From positions 1,081,501 to 1,145,500 of the forward strand of contig JACVVK020000039.1 in NCBI GenBank assembly GCA_018292915.2: a DNA stretch of 64,000 nucleotides, read 5' to 3'. This document shows positions 12,697-24,149 of the stretch, one piece after another (position 1 is the first letter of the stretch; each line of letters begins with the position of its first letter). The notes under the pieces are model-generated. The model did no database searches. It was given only the letters and a program-made list of their open reading frames with translations, and was not told the origin of the DNA. The translations under genes and the position numbers were made by a program. This stretch comes from Batillaria attramentaria. Lineage: Eukaryota > Mollusca > Gastropoda > Batillariidae.

Positions 12697-13418
12697 GTTT
12701 GCGTGTTTTAACTGTACTGATTTATATATTCATCGATGTTTCGGCAAATCCCAACAGACAAAACTGTGCAATCTGGGCCCTCGACCTGAGAGTCTGTTCT
12801 ACCCAGTTTCAGTCACTGATGCAAAAGTACTGCCGAATTTGACGCATCTGTGTATTATGTTGTCCACGAATACTCTACCGCTGACTATCGGCACTAAAAT
12901 ACTTTTCTGTCGTCAATAATCCGATGCAACGAGTGTCAGCAAGGTCACTGCAGACGACTTTTTGACGGGACAGATTCTTCGATAGGCCTTTTCACTGCAA
13001 TGGATGACGAAGTAATCAGCAAAAATGGACAAAATCCGAACCGTTTGTGCATTTCGCCAACTCTAGCGACACAATTCAAACAAGTATTATAAAATAAAAG
13101 AGCAAAACGTGTTTCCTAGGTAGCCAGTCACGCTTTTTGACGCCATGTTGGTTTGTCGTAAATCTATACACCAAAATCTATTCTAAATATGACTGTCCCT
13201 TCTTCCCCCAACAAACTTAAATTGGTACATGTAGTTAGAACTAAGTGGAAGAATACATCAATTATGAAATGACCCAGGGTGCCTACAAAGAGAAACAAAA
13301 TACGGGACCTCCACCTTTATAATGACGCTGTTTATGTCTTGCAGTAAATCGTTGAAATAAGTTTTGTAACTTCTGGGAAATGCCGTAACGGGACAGTACT
13401 CTCCCGAGAAGTGTCAAG
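12697..13418. promoter_or_regulatory. Intergenic divergent promoter region between PDSS2 and MLYCD
   Basis: Only 722 bp separate the two start codons, which point away from each other, so both 5' UTRs and promoters must lie here unless a distal noncoding exon exists. No TATA box sits at a convincing distance from either ATG. A GACGCCATGTTGG stretch near 13139 resembles YY1-type elements seen in TATA-less promoters. Two short upstream ATGs (near 13143 and 13188) precede the MLYCD start. Shared control of two genes for mitochondrial proteins is inferred, not seen. Confidence 0.6.
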
Positions 13419-16400
13419 ATGGCTTGTCTAAGGAGACTGGCACAGCTTTGTGGGGTAAAATCGTTTAGGCACTTTCCACCTGCACTCAGATCGGCTGCAA
13501 TGGTAAGAGTTCCATCCGCATACTGGCATATTACTGTCTGTAAAGTGCATGGATTTCTTAACCGAAAATCACGGCTGCCCATGCAGAGAACATGATTCCA
13601 CCAGGCACCTTGGGGGTCAAAGGTGAACTTCTGGTATACGTGTTGTCACTTACGCACAACACTACAGTCTTCATCGCCAGCAGGCACAAACATCGGTTGG
13701 AACACTTTCATGTGCAGCATACTGAGGGCAGAAATGAACAACCACTATTACCAGATTCGGCACCCAGCACTTTATGCAAGCTGGCTGGCTGTCTCTCATC
13801 TGCAACAGCTGACTGAAAATTCACACAATTCTCAAGACGTTTGTTTGTTTGTTGACCCCCCCCCCCCCCCCCCCGTATGTGTGCACATGTGTTCGTGTGT
13901 GTGTGCGCACATGTGCATGTGTGGGCATGCGTGTGTGTGAGTGTCCATAGTCCATAGACAATTCATCTGATGTAGCCTGTACTCTCTCAAGCTCTGATAC
14001 TTGGTTTTCCTGACATCAGTTTGTGTTTATCTTTTTTTTGGGGGGATGGGGGGATGGGTGTGTGTGTGAGGGGGGGGGGGGAGCATATGTAGCAGAGTGA
14101 AAGTCACACTGATAGTTATTAGTGAGATAAGTCATTTTTAGTTTCTATTAATTAGTATTTAATTAGTTACTTTAAATGGTCATAATCTAAAGTATAGAAG
14201 TATAATGCATAAAGAACTGAAAAGTCTACAAGTACATGTAGTTTACAGTATGGTGGGACACGCGCACACACACACACATAGGATTACGGATCGATACCAC
14301 CTGAGTTTATATTTCAGGGTTGGAAACAGATTCAGACAACACTACTGAATAAATGCATTAAGATCTTGAACTGCTTCCTTCTTCCATGCGTTGAAAAAAA
14401 CCTTTGTGTGTGCATGTATTTTATCCGCCACTACACACGCCCCGTCACACATGTTTTGGAGGAAGAGTGTAATTGATTTGTCTATGTACTCAAGTTTTAT
14501 GATTGAAAGCTTGAAAAACTTGTAATACAATTTTTTTTTTTTTATGTATTCAGGTGTTCCGGTCCCAGCATGTGGTGCAGCTTCGAGCAATGAGCACTGA
14601 GTCGCAGGATTTTGCACAGTTCTTGCACACTGTCTTCACTTCCCCTGATCTTGGGACCATTGCCATTGAGGTACAAGAATGAAAGAGACAGTGAAGACAG
14701 TTATTTTATACAGTGATGATAATGATGATGATGGAGACTTAATTGGTATAGCACAGGGCTCCACCCTTAGGGAGAGGTGTTTAAAAGAAAGAAAGAAAAA
14801 AGTGCAGATGATTACTGGGGTGATGCACTGAGGAGGAGTAAATGATGTGTATTGTCACACTATTAGTACTGTGACCTGATGTACAATATATTGACTTAAA
14901 CTGACTGGAGGATTTGGCCTAGTGGATGAGGTGGCCACTATCTTGCTAATCTTCAGGTACCAGGGTTTGAATCCCCTGGGAAGGGGGGAGAGAGGGGGAG
15001 CTGGGACAGTGGAGCAGTAGAGCGTTGGAATTTCAGTGCTCGGGTGGTGTGATGCTGTGAGTTTTATTCCCAGCTGGGGCCAGATAATTGTGCTGGCCTT
15101 TTTCTCATTGCTCCATCTTTGATGTCACCCTTGTATAGGGGGAAAGGATGTTAAAAGGCAAGAAGGAACGGGGAGAACTGACATCATAGTTGATCTATCC
15201 AAAAATCTGTGCATGGAACATGCATTCTGTTGAAACAGCTAGAAATATTGCTATCAAACCCTGAGTGTAATGTATCTCTTGAGTGAAAACTTTTTGTTTG
15301 TCTTGGTGTTTTTCAGAACAAGTGTAAGAACTTCTGTGGTTTCTACCGTAAGCTTGATGACAACTGTAAAACAGCATTTCTCAGCTACCTGGCTCAACAC
15401 TACAGCATCAATCAGGACAATGTCATTCAGGTGGCACACACACTTACCTTGGCGCAGGTAGGTTGTCTGTGTGTGTTCATTGATCCTACCTCGATCCATT
15501 CCAGCTCTTCTTCCATGATGATCAGCTTACAGGTTGCTGCTGAATACAAAAATCTCCTCATGTACTACATGTGCTTTGTTTCTGCTGTGCTTCCAATATC
15601 CCACAGGCTGCTCTTCTGTTAACAGTTAGTTTACAGGTCCACTTGATATGGGTCAGTGTCCAAAAGGAATAAACATTCTGAGTCTCTGTCTTTTTCTGTG
15701 TCTTTTGTGTCTGTCTGTGTGTGTTTGTGTGTGTGTGCGCACATGTGCACTCGAGTAAAACGGTTCATGTGGTTTGTGCATTAGATTACACACTTATTCT
15801 CAGAAATCAGCACAGGAACTTTTTATTTATTTTTTGTTAGTTATTTGGTAAACATTTAACTGACAGTTTCCTTTTGCAGGAGAGAGGAGAAGCATTCCTA
15901 GTTAGGTCTTTGGAGCGAATGCGGTCAGCCATGACACCACGCTACCAGAATCTATTCCAGCAAATCGGCCGTATTGAAGGTGGGGTCAAGTTCCTCGTGG
16001 ACATGCGAGCTGACCTTCTGGTGAGCAGGTCACATGGCACCTGTGATAGATTGTGACTTGGTTTATTTTCGAAAGTAAAGCCTTGTATAACTGTATAAAT
16101 ACAAAATGGATAAAGTATCTGGTGGATTTGCTCTGAGGTAGAGACAACCGTTATAAAAAAAGAGAGAAAAAACAGAAAAAGATAGAAAAAAAAGAGTCTT
16201 ACAATTTGAATGATGTCAGGCTGTGTTCAGTAATATTTTGTCAATTCTCCATGCTTGTAAGAATGAAACATTTGAAAACTAAGTCATTTGAAAACTAAGA
16301 CAAGACTAGCTACAGTTCTTGTCATCACTTGACGTATACACACTACAGTAAAATCCAGGCTCATGTATATATATGGGTGTGATTCATCTGCCTTGATCAT

Positions 16401-16851
16401 TTTGACAGAATTTCACAAGCAGCAGCACCAGTGAACTTGACAGTGCACACTTCCAGGCACTGAGTCGGTTGCTACAGGAACTGCTGACACTTTGGTTTGG
16501 GGTTGGCTTCCTGCACCTCCAGCGTGTAACCTGGACATCACCTTGTGACCTGGTACAGAAGGTAAAAAACGTTTCACGGAGAAGAAGAAAACAAATGCGT
16601 ATCACATATACAAAGAAAGAAAGTTTGATTTTTCCTAATTAACTATGTTTGGTCTGATGCACTGTAGCAATATTTATAAGAGTTCGTTTGTTGTAATGTG
16701 GAGTACTCTCATTAAATACTGGGAACCATATGCGTTCCAAGTGATTTCTTGAAGTGTTCATAACTTTGCCAGCAACTGTCATGACCCAAGAATGAGGTTG
16801 AAAGTTACAAGAGTTGTTCCCCATGTTTCATGATCCACATCATTGGTTGTG

Positions 16852-16910
<59 letters not shown>

Positions 16911-18263
16911 ATCACCAGTTTTGCACATATGCATACAAAACCTTCATTCTCTTTATTTATACATTGCTTTTGTGGTTGAGAGGGAGACTTTTTTTGTTGT
17001 AGATATCTGACTTTGAAGCTGTGCATCCTATTCGAAGTTGGCGAGATCTGAGGCAGCGAGTGGGGTCCTATCGGCGGTGTTACACATTCACACACAACAG
17101 CATGCCACGGGAACCAGTGGTTGTGTTACACACGGCGCTCACTAGTGAAATCTCTAGCAATATACATGTAAGACCCATATTTGTCATTGCTTTTGAATAT
17201 TTGCTTGCATTTGTTCAGAGTTCTTGTCCAGCATTACTACCTTGCGCACTTTTTACCTTTATGCACTTTTGTGGAGTTTCCGACACATATGCACCCTTCA
17301 ACACAGCGTGCTGTATGCACCAATCAACATACCATGCTCACTGGTGAAATGTAATATAATCAGGGATGGATTTACTCAAATATGCCAATGAGACATTGTC
17401 TCCTTGACCAGTCATTTTTATGAGACATTTTCGATTTTCTATGAGACAATCAAGTTCACCCGCATCACTTTGTCACATGTCTGTGCCGAGAGCCTGTTCC
17501 TAAGTGCAGTGACGTTCAGGTTCTGAACGGAAAAGGACCTCTCGATCGCAGAACTGAGAAAACTCATAACTTGACGCGCCAATATTTTTTGCAACTCTTT
17601 CGAGCGAGAGTTCCTGGCAGCGCGCGCGGCGAGCGGTATAAGTAAGCCTCATCACTAATATTAGATTAGTGTAACAGAATCTATGACTGACACAGACAGC
17701 GCATCTCTGCTTCGCATTGTCAAGTGCGCTTGTGATGTCATGTTCGTGCGACAAATGATGCATTTTGCGAAATTTCTAATGCGACATTATATCAAAATAT
17801 GAGACATAGTCGCACGGCGCGCGAGAAAATCGATCCCTGTATAATTATACATGTCAGACTAATACTTACAGTGTTTCTTATGGCTTTCAAAACTGAGGGT
17901 CACTTAATTGAACCATCTCTGTCAAATTTAGAGGGTCATTTTGTGAAATCAGTGAAGTACAGCCTCAAAATCTCTGCGTCAGATTCTGAAATCACTGCAT
18001 AAATGATGCACATGTGTGTAATAAGGAACGCTGCTTGTCACTGCTGTTAGATATTTACGTACATGTCTTGCATTTGAGGTCTTTTCCAACATTACCATCT
18101 CATACATGTGCGTTTATGGGTGTTTGTGGATATTATCTCACAAAAATGCACCCTGTTTGCAGGATCTTAAACATCGAACCTCTGTCTGTCTGTCCCTCAG
18201 TCTGTGCGCACACACACACATGCACACGCATGCACACACACACACACACACACACACACGCAT

Positions 18264-18311
<48 letters not shown>

Positions 18312-18700
18312 CTTACATGAACAACTTTACTCGCAGAAACATTTATGCAAGCAAACTCCAGAAACTATTGAATATGTTAAATGAAAATTTTATTTCATTC
18401 GGTTATAATATATGTTTTTGTGTTGCGCAGTCCATCATCCACAATCCACGGTTCCGTGCTGTCACACAAGCATCAGAGGATTCACAGCCAAACAACAGTT
18501 CTGTCGAGCCATTTGAAGAGGAGGATCCTGCACAGATAACCACAGCAGTTTTCTACTCTATTACATCGACACATCGGGGTAATGTCAACAGAAACAGAAC
18601 TAAACAGATATAAAAGAAGTGAAAAGGAGGAAAAATTTATACAGGATGTATGTCATTGGCATTTAAAAATTGTATCATTTTTGTACTGCTGTGTCAGTCT

Positions 18701-18750
<50 letters not shown>

Positions 18751-21545
18751 GACAGATATATCTCCAAATGTACATTCCTGTGCACTTTGTGAGCCACGCA
18801 AGAGATTGCATGGACCAGTCATTTAAAAGCAAACCAGGAATTTTTGTTCTAAATATATAAAAAAACAGCATAGGAAGGGAATTGCCTTGTTAAGAGCAAT
18901 CATGAAATTTTGTGATAAATTTGACGTAAGCTTGCGATGGGTATTGTTATGGAATGCAATTTTTATAAAATGCTGAGTGAATAGTAACAGTTTAACAGCG
19001 GATATTGCGTTCCAGAACTTCATGAGATACGTAAACGTCCTTGTGTTTCCAGGATTACAAGGTGTTGAGATGGGCAACTACCTGATCAAGCGCGTGGTGC
19101 GAGAGTTACAGTCGGAGTTCCCTCACCTGTCGCAGTTCTCCTCCCTGTCTCCAATCCCAGGGTTCCGTGACTGGCTTGTTGGGCAGATCAACCTGCAACT
19201 TCACCGATCTAGTGAGAAACTGTTACAATTATAACACCTCGGTATGGAGCAAGATGTTGAGTTGGACTATGTTTCGACGAAGCAGCTTTCAGGGCTGTTA
19301 GTTGTTAGCGGATATTGCGTTCAAATTTAAGACACTTTGTATGGTTTGGATTTATCAACCCCCCCCCCCCCCCACCTCCCCCTCCCCCGAATAAAAAAAA
19401 CGAAATGAAATAAATACATAGAAATTATAAAGGTACAAGCTCTTGCAAAACGGACTACACAGGATTTTCACAATTTGTGTGTTTAGTGACAAGATGTCGA
19501 CACAGGCTACTTGTAGTACGCACGCGCTTTCTTTAGTCTCACATGCTTACATAATTTTCTACCTGTCTGCAATTTTTATTCTTCTCATGTGTCTTATTTT
19601 GCACTTGACTCAAACTTATTGTTTAAAATAGAATACTGGGGTTCTCTACGGGGACTCTGGCTTCCTCCCCCACTGCTCTGGAAAGGTTTAGCACTCAAAA
19701 TTCAAAATTAGATGCAATTCTTAAATTCAGAAACACAAAAGTGCTGAGCTGGCCCTTCACAGCACGTGATTGTTATCTGTTCATATCCAGTGTCTGAGAG
19801 AATGCGTGTGATTCACGTGAGCATGCGTGCTGGGTTTAGCCCACGGCACTTTGAGCCAAATGTTTTGGATAAAGCCCCTATATTATTGTGACTGTTATTA
19901 ATATTAAAATAGAATACACTATCCCAGTGTCTGCCTTGTCATTTTGCTTCCAGATATCGGTGAAGGGGATTCTTGTCAACAGTTGCTTACACCATCTGAA
20001 ATCGAGTCCCTACAGCCTTTCCGCCAATCCCACCATACCTCGACACTGGAGGCCTTCAAGCATCTTGTACAGACAAACCAGTGGCTCGCGAAAGAAGAAA
20101 CGGTTACTGCAATGAAGGGGCCATTACTCCGGTTGTGTGCTCGTTACCTGTATAAAGAGAAAAGGCGAGGATTTGCTCTGAACCGAGTTGGTAAGCAGTG
20201 TTGCGAGATACTTTCAGGGTCCATACAGGTCATGGAATCCTGGAAAAGTCATGGAATTTGGAAATAGCTTTTCCAGGCCTGGAAAGTCATGGAATTATCT
20301 AAAGAGTCATGAAAAGTCATGGAATTTCAGAATTTTATGGAAGCCAATTTGAGCCCAACAGTGAAACGGTCAGCTTGGTGATTACTCACAGGACTGATTG
20401 CCAAAAATACCAACAAACTGCCTTCCCATAAGGCTGTTAACTAACTCTGAACATTGGTCTTGCTGACTGCGGTAACTTGGATAAGCTCATAATTTCTACC
20501 CTCGCGTGTGTCAGTGTGAAAGAGGGTAAGGAAGTTGTCATGGAAGACAGGAGAATTGGCCTGGAAAAGTCATGAATTTTTGAGACTGTGAACCTGTATG
20601 GACCCTGTACTTTAGTTTTGACAATTTATTTCTTCTTTCAGTTTGTTACTTATGTCATATCTTAAAGTTTGACACAGATATTCCGGACCTTGTCCTGTGT
20701 ATGAAAAACAACAACAAAAACAATCAGACAAAACAACACCCCACCCCCCACCCCCCAAGAATACCATTGTCTCCTGACAGTCACCCATTTTGAATTATGT
20801 CCCTGCATTTGAGCAGTGAAATAAGATTTTTCATTATCATCAGCTGCGATACCAGTTACGAGGGCTGTAGCTATTTGCTGAAGCTGGTTGGAACTCAGTA
20901 TGAAAAATAGTGAAAAATAAGTTGAATTAACAGTACACCAAGACATGTAATACACAATCATGCTGCACGCAAAATGCATCACGTTACCATGCCAACAGAT
21001 TTAACAGCATACAGTTGCATGTATAAAGATTTTGAATACGTCCCATGGATGGCAAATTGGCGTCAAGTATTTTCATCTGAAGTTTGTGGCACCATTCACT
21101 GAAATGTTCAGCCCACTTTAAAAAAAAAAAATAAATGCAATTCTAATGTCTGAAACTTTAACCCTTTGCTCCACATGATTGTGATGTGTTGGCATCTTTG
21201 TGGAAGAGATTCATGTGAGTGTGTGTGTGTTGGGTTGGGCAGTTTCAGTCAAGAAAATGAGATAATACACTGATTATTATCACAATTATTATTTCAGCCA
21301 ACTTTCACCTGACCAATGGAGCAGTGTTGTGGCGAATCAACTACCTGGCAGACACCTCCATTCGCGGCTTGAACCAGTCGTGCGGGCTGATGGTGAACTA
21401 CAGATACTATCTGAACGAGACGGAGAACAACAGCACGACGTACTTCCAGCAACAGCGCATCGCCGTCTCACCTGCAGTTCTGGAGTTGGCTGAGAGCCAG
21501 GAGTCTACAGACCAGTCAGCGCTACAGGAGAATGGGGCACATTGA
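13419..21545 (+). CDS. MLYCD: MLYCD, malonyl-CoA decarboxylase, complete, ten exons
   Basis: Converts malonyl-CoA to acetyl-CoA and CO2, relieving inhibition of fatty-acid import and oxidation. Exons are 13419-13502, 14554-14670, 15317-15457, 15880-16020, 16409-16561, 17003-17167, 18431-18578, 19053-19211, 19954-20190 and 21298-21545. All junctions are GT-AG with consistent phase; 1593 nt give 530 aa (human ~493). Family marks are [13 protein letters not shown] (end of exon 5), [20 protein letters not shown] (exon 6), [20 protein letters not shown] and SPIPGF (residues 349-354) in exon 8, and [13 protein letters not shown] (His452) in exon 10. The Ser of SPIPGF and the His of FHL are the residues implicated in catalysis in this family. 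Exon 1 encodes a short basic leader, [12 protein letters not shown], typical of a mitochondrial presequence. The C-terminus is ENGAH, not the peroxisomal SKL of mammals. A second in-frame Met lies in exon 2. Introns hold SINEs and a TIR element. Confidence 0.95.
14895..14985 (+). repeat. tRNA-like SINE head (family D)
   Basis: A tRNA-like module with an A box (GGCCTAGTGGATGAGG) and a B box (GGTTTGAATCCCC) spaced as in a tRNA, in MLYCD intron 2. The flanks do not pair as an acceptor stem, so it is a SINE head rather than a working tRNA gene. Confidence 0.5.
14998..15165 (+). repeat. SINE family C copy in MLYCD intron 2
   Basis: tRNA-derived head (GAGCAGTAGAGCGTTGG; later TTATTCCCAGC) followed by the family body (CTTTGATGTCACCCTTGTAT). 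Same order as the better-preserved copy at 49.9 kb. Confidence 0.6.
16846..16910. repeat. (GT)n microsatellite in MLYCD intron 5
   Basis: About 32 GT units with one GC variant, ending 92 bp before exon 6. Confidence 0.96.
18208..18310. repeat. (CA)n microsatellite with CATG variants in MLYCD intron 6
   Basis: About 100 bp of CA repeats with GCATGC interruptions at two places. Confidence 0.95.
18704..18748. repeat. (GT)n microsatellite in MLYCD intron 7
   Basis: About 22 GT units. Confidence 0.96.
19634..19900 (+). repeat. SINE family A copy in MLYCD intron 8
   Basis: Headless copy sharing 'ctctggcttcctccccc', 'aaatgcaattct', 'gcacgtgattgt', 'gagagaatgcgtgtgattc' and the ending 'gcactttgagcc...aaagccc(c)tat' with the copies at 3.8 and 5.0 kb. 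It ends about 55 bp before the exon 9 acceptor. Confidence 0.75.
20215..20607. mobile_element. 393-bp TIR miniature transposon (MITE) in MLYCD intron 9
   Basis: The ends are a perfect 16-bp terminal inverted repeat: CAGGGTCCATACAGGT on the left and its exact reverse complement on the right (20592-20607). TACTTT flanks both sides (20209-20214 and 20608-20613), consistent with a 6-bp target-site duplication. The interior repeats a 'gtcatggaat' motif many times and has no coding capacity, so it is non-autonomous. CAGGG...CCCTG termini recall hAT-like elements, but those make 8-bp duplications, so the superfamily is unresolved. Confidence 0.85.
21112..21290 (+). repeat. SINE family A 3' part beside the MLYCD exon 10 acceptor
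   Basis: Truncated copy (A-run, 'aaatgcaattct', 'cacatgattgtgatgtgtt', 'gattcatgtgagtgtg', 'gggcagttt', 'ataatac') ending in a run of TTATTATCAC immediately before the acceptor at 21297. The SINE end seems to supply sequence next to the splice site. Confidence 0.6.
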
Positions 21546-22195
21546 GGTGCTGTGACAATTTGCCGCAGCCTTTTAGACAAAGACTTCTGCATTTGCAATT
21601 TTTTTTTCACAACAGAACAGCATCTTCAACTGAAGACACAGCTGGACATCCTACTGAAGTGATTGTTATGTTGATTGACATGCTCTGCTATATGGTGGTG
21701 CCTGTTTGTAAATTGTGTGCATGTAGAGGGGCGTTTCTCTGTAATCACACGGGTGGAAGGATGGATTTTTGGTGGCTGCTCGCTAAATGTAGGGATGTAT
21801 ACTGAGTATGAAGCAGACTTGCTAATGAATGCAAAACAGTGAACTGTGGGTTTATTGGTAAGTCGGTATTAAAATCTGCCACAGGAGACAATGTCAGAAA
21901 GAATGGTGTGGTTTCTCTTGGTTGCATTTTGTACAAATACATGTATTGGCAACAACAACAACAAACCAGCTTTTTGTTACATCTGTGCATGACCATCAGT
22001 GAAAAATCAGTGAGAAAAAAGTGATCAAAAGTAATAATAATAATAATAATATTTATAGGGCGCCTATCCCCGTGGAACGAGCTCTAGGCGCCTTACAATC
22101 TAAAACCTAAAAAAAGCACAAAAACCCCATTCACTCAACTCAATGTACACTGCGTAAGAACAACTAAAATATAAAAAAAAAAATAGAAGAGCACA

Positions 22196-22227
<32 letters not shown>

Positions 22228-22520
22228 GCTGAAAAAAGAAAAAGGCAGAGACCAAGATAAAAAACCAAGAACAAGTACCAGTGATAAAACCCAAAACAAA
22301 AGAACAGATTAAAATGAGACAGATAAAACCTAAAAGACAGCTGTGGTAAGGAGCTAAAAGAAAGACTGACACTATAAGACTTTCATACGATGCCACCCAT
22401 TGCGCATTTGTTACAAAATTGATCAATGCATAATGTTTATTATACATGTACTGTTTTGTTCTGATCATACATGTATGTCCATGATGTTTAGAAGCCCCAT
22501 TTCCTTTTTAAAGTCTGAGA
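21546..22520. other. MLYCD 3' UTR and downstream flank
   Basis: No further gene seen. It should contain the MLYCD 3' UTR; I could not fix a poly(A) signal with confidence. A LINE 3'-end fragment (22036-22115) and a (CA)n tract near 22195-22227 lie here. Confidence 0.5.
22036..22115 (-). mobile_element. LINE 3'-end fragment, ATT-repeat tail
   Basis: On the minus strand this reads GGCGCC...GGATAGGCGCCCTATAAATA followed by (ATT)n, a 3' terminus typical of CR1/L2/Rex-type LINEs that end in short tandem repeats. Only the last ~80 bp remain. Confidence 0.6.
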
Positions 22521-22619
22521 AGTAGAGTTACATGTAGAGTTACATGTAGAGTTACATGTAGAGTTACATGTAGAGTTACATGTAGAGTTACATGTAGAGT
22601 TACATGTAGAGTTACATGT
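22521..22619. repeat. 12-bp tandem repeat, about 8 copies
   Basis: Near-perfect head-to-tail copies of GTAGAGTTACAT, ending exactly where the LINE fragment that follows begins. Confidence 0.95.
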
Positions 22620-22860
22620 CACTGCCTCTGTTTAAATCGCATCTGAAGACCTATCTCTTCCGCCAAGCCTTTGATAGTTAAACCTCTGTTAAGTCTGTCT
22701 GTGTGCATCATGAGTTTGTTGCACTGCCAATTGTATGTATGCTGAGGGGATGTAAATAGCGTGTGTGTGTGTGTGTGTGTGTGCTTGCTTTAATGCGCAG
22801 CGAGTCCTTGAAGTTGGAGAACGGCGCTCTATAAAAGCTATGTATTATTATTATTATTAT
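22620..22860 (+). mobile_element. 5'-truncated LINE 3' end with reverse-transcriptase tail
   Basis: Begins in an open frame reading LPLFKSHLKTYLFRQAFDS then stop, the usual C-terminal tail of CR1/L2/Rex-type reverse transcriptases. A short 3' UTR follows, interrupted by (GT)n, then GGCGCTCTATAAAAGC and an (ATT)n tail. Truncated and dead. Confidence 0.75.
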
Positions 22861-23225
22861 GTACAGGTGTGTAGGAATGTAACTGTAGAGTAACTGGTGC
22901 AAACTCGTTTTTGAGTCTTGGGCATACAGGGATCTCTTTGATACAAATCAGACTCACTCTTAAATTTACAGAAGGAAATAGGGTGTACCTGAGACACGTA
23001 AAACAGGACAGATCGCAAACTACTGATAAGTAAACAGGGATGAGTTAATGCTTCTGTTGTCACAAGACAAGACACATGTATTCAGATCATATTTATTTTC
23101 CAAACTAAGTTATGACTGGTAACAGTGACTACTGAATTTTGTAAGGCTGATATTTCCAAAATAAAACCTTTTAAATATTAATTTCTGGTATTCTAAGTAA
23201 GAAAATGTGGTGTTTTTTGTTTTTG

Positions 23226-23260
<35 letters not shown>

Positions 23261-23875
23261 CACTGGTGAGTGTTAAGTAAAATTCCACTGTTCTACTTTC
23301 CCCCTTAACAACTGCAGGGTACTGGTAGTCATCTTGAGTTAATAATTTTTTAACACCATGTACAGTGTACTGGTGTTTTCTTTGTTTGAATATGGTGCTC
23401 TTCACACATGGTGCTGTATGTTGTCAGAAAAAAACAACAACAAAAAACAAACAGGTGTGTTCATCCTGGTTCTTTTTCAGTCACTTGTGTTAGTGTACTT
23501 TCTCTTGGTTTATACAGATTTATTTTGTTGAGTGTTGTGGAGATACAAGAAAACACGTTTGAATATTGACAAGATAAACTTAAAGTATGCTCAGTTTACA
23601 TTCATTTCCAGCAACCTTGCAATGGCAGATCACAAAGTGATTACAAACAGAGAGAGAGAGAGAGAGCAAGAGAGAGAGAGAGAGAGTTCTTTGCCTTACT
23701 GGGCGCTATGTGAAATGGTTTTTCTTTCTGGATGTATGTAATCTGGACAGTGACACGTGTTTGCTTCAATTTACATGCCCCGCTTACTTGGTCAGTCCTG
23801 AAAAACAACAACTGTACTCGTTATTTACAAACTGTAAAAGATTCTAGTGGGCCTGAAGTGCTTGGAGTCATTTGT
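22861..23875. other. Gene-free stretch with simple repeats
   Basis: No supportable gene. Contains a (GT)n tract near 23230-23260 and a (GA)n tract near 23650-23686. It would include the 3' UTR of the small minus-strand gene that stops at 23876. Confidence 0.5.
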
Positions 23876-24133
23876 TTAGTAGTAGGTCACATAGCGTCGC
23901 TCATTATCAGGTAGGGCAGCAGCACGGTTCATGTTGGACATTGAAATTTCCATCTGCTGCCTCATTAAATCTCTTTCCTTCTCGACCAGTTGGTTTGCTG
24001 TATAGCTGTCCACCCCGCTGAAGGACATCTCCCGTTTGCATTCCATTTCTCCTGCGTAAGAGTTGTCCTTGTTGACTGCGACCACTTTCACTCTGACAGT
24101 GTGGTTACGCTCTTGACTTTGGTCATTGCCCAT
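23876..24133 (-). CDS. Hypothetical small protein with N-myristoylation motif (MG family, member 1)
   Basis: An 85-aa ORF, not recognised. It begins MGNDQS, matching the N-myristoylation pattern M-G-x-x-x-S, so the product may be lipidated and membrane-associated. It is hydrophilic, with strand-like sequence at residues 12-25 (TVRVKVVAV) and a probable helix at 45-72 (TANQLVEKERDLMRQQMEIS); it ends ERRYVTYY. A good 3' splice site (pyrimidine run then CTTCTAG, exon start 24148) lies 15 bases before the ATG, so the coding exon probably follows a noncoding first exon that I could not locate. Four other Met-Gly ORFs share the strand. It could still be a chance ORF, but motif plus acceptor argue for a real gene. 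Confidence 0.45.
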   Translation of the reverse strand: MGNDQSQERNHTVRVKVVAVNKDNSYAGEMECKREMSFSGVDSYTANQLVEKERDLMRQQMEISMSNMNRAAALPDNERRYVTYY

Positions 24134-24149
24134 TTTGTTTCAAGATGCC

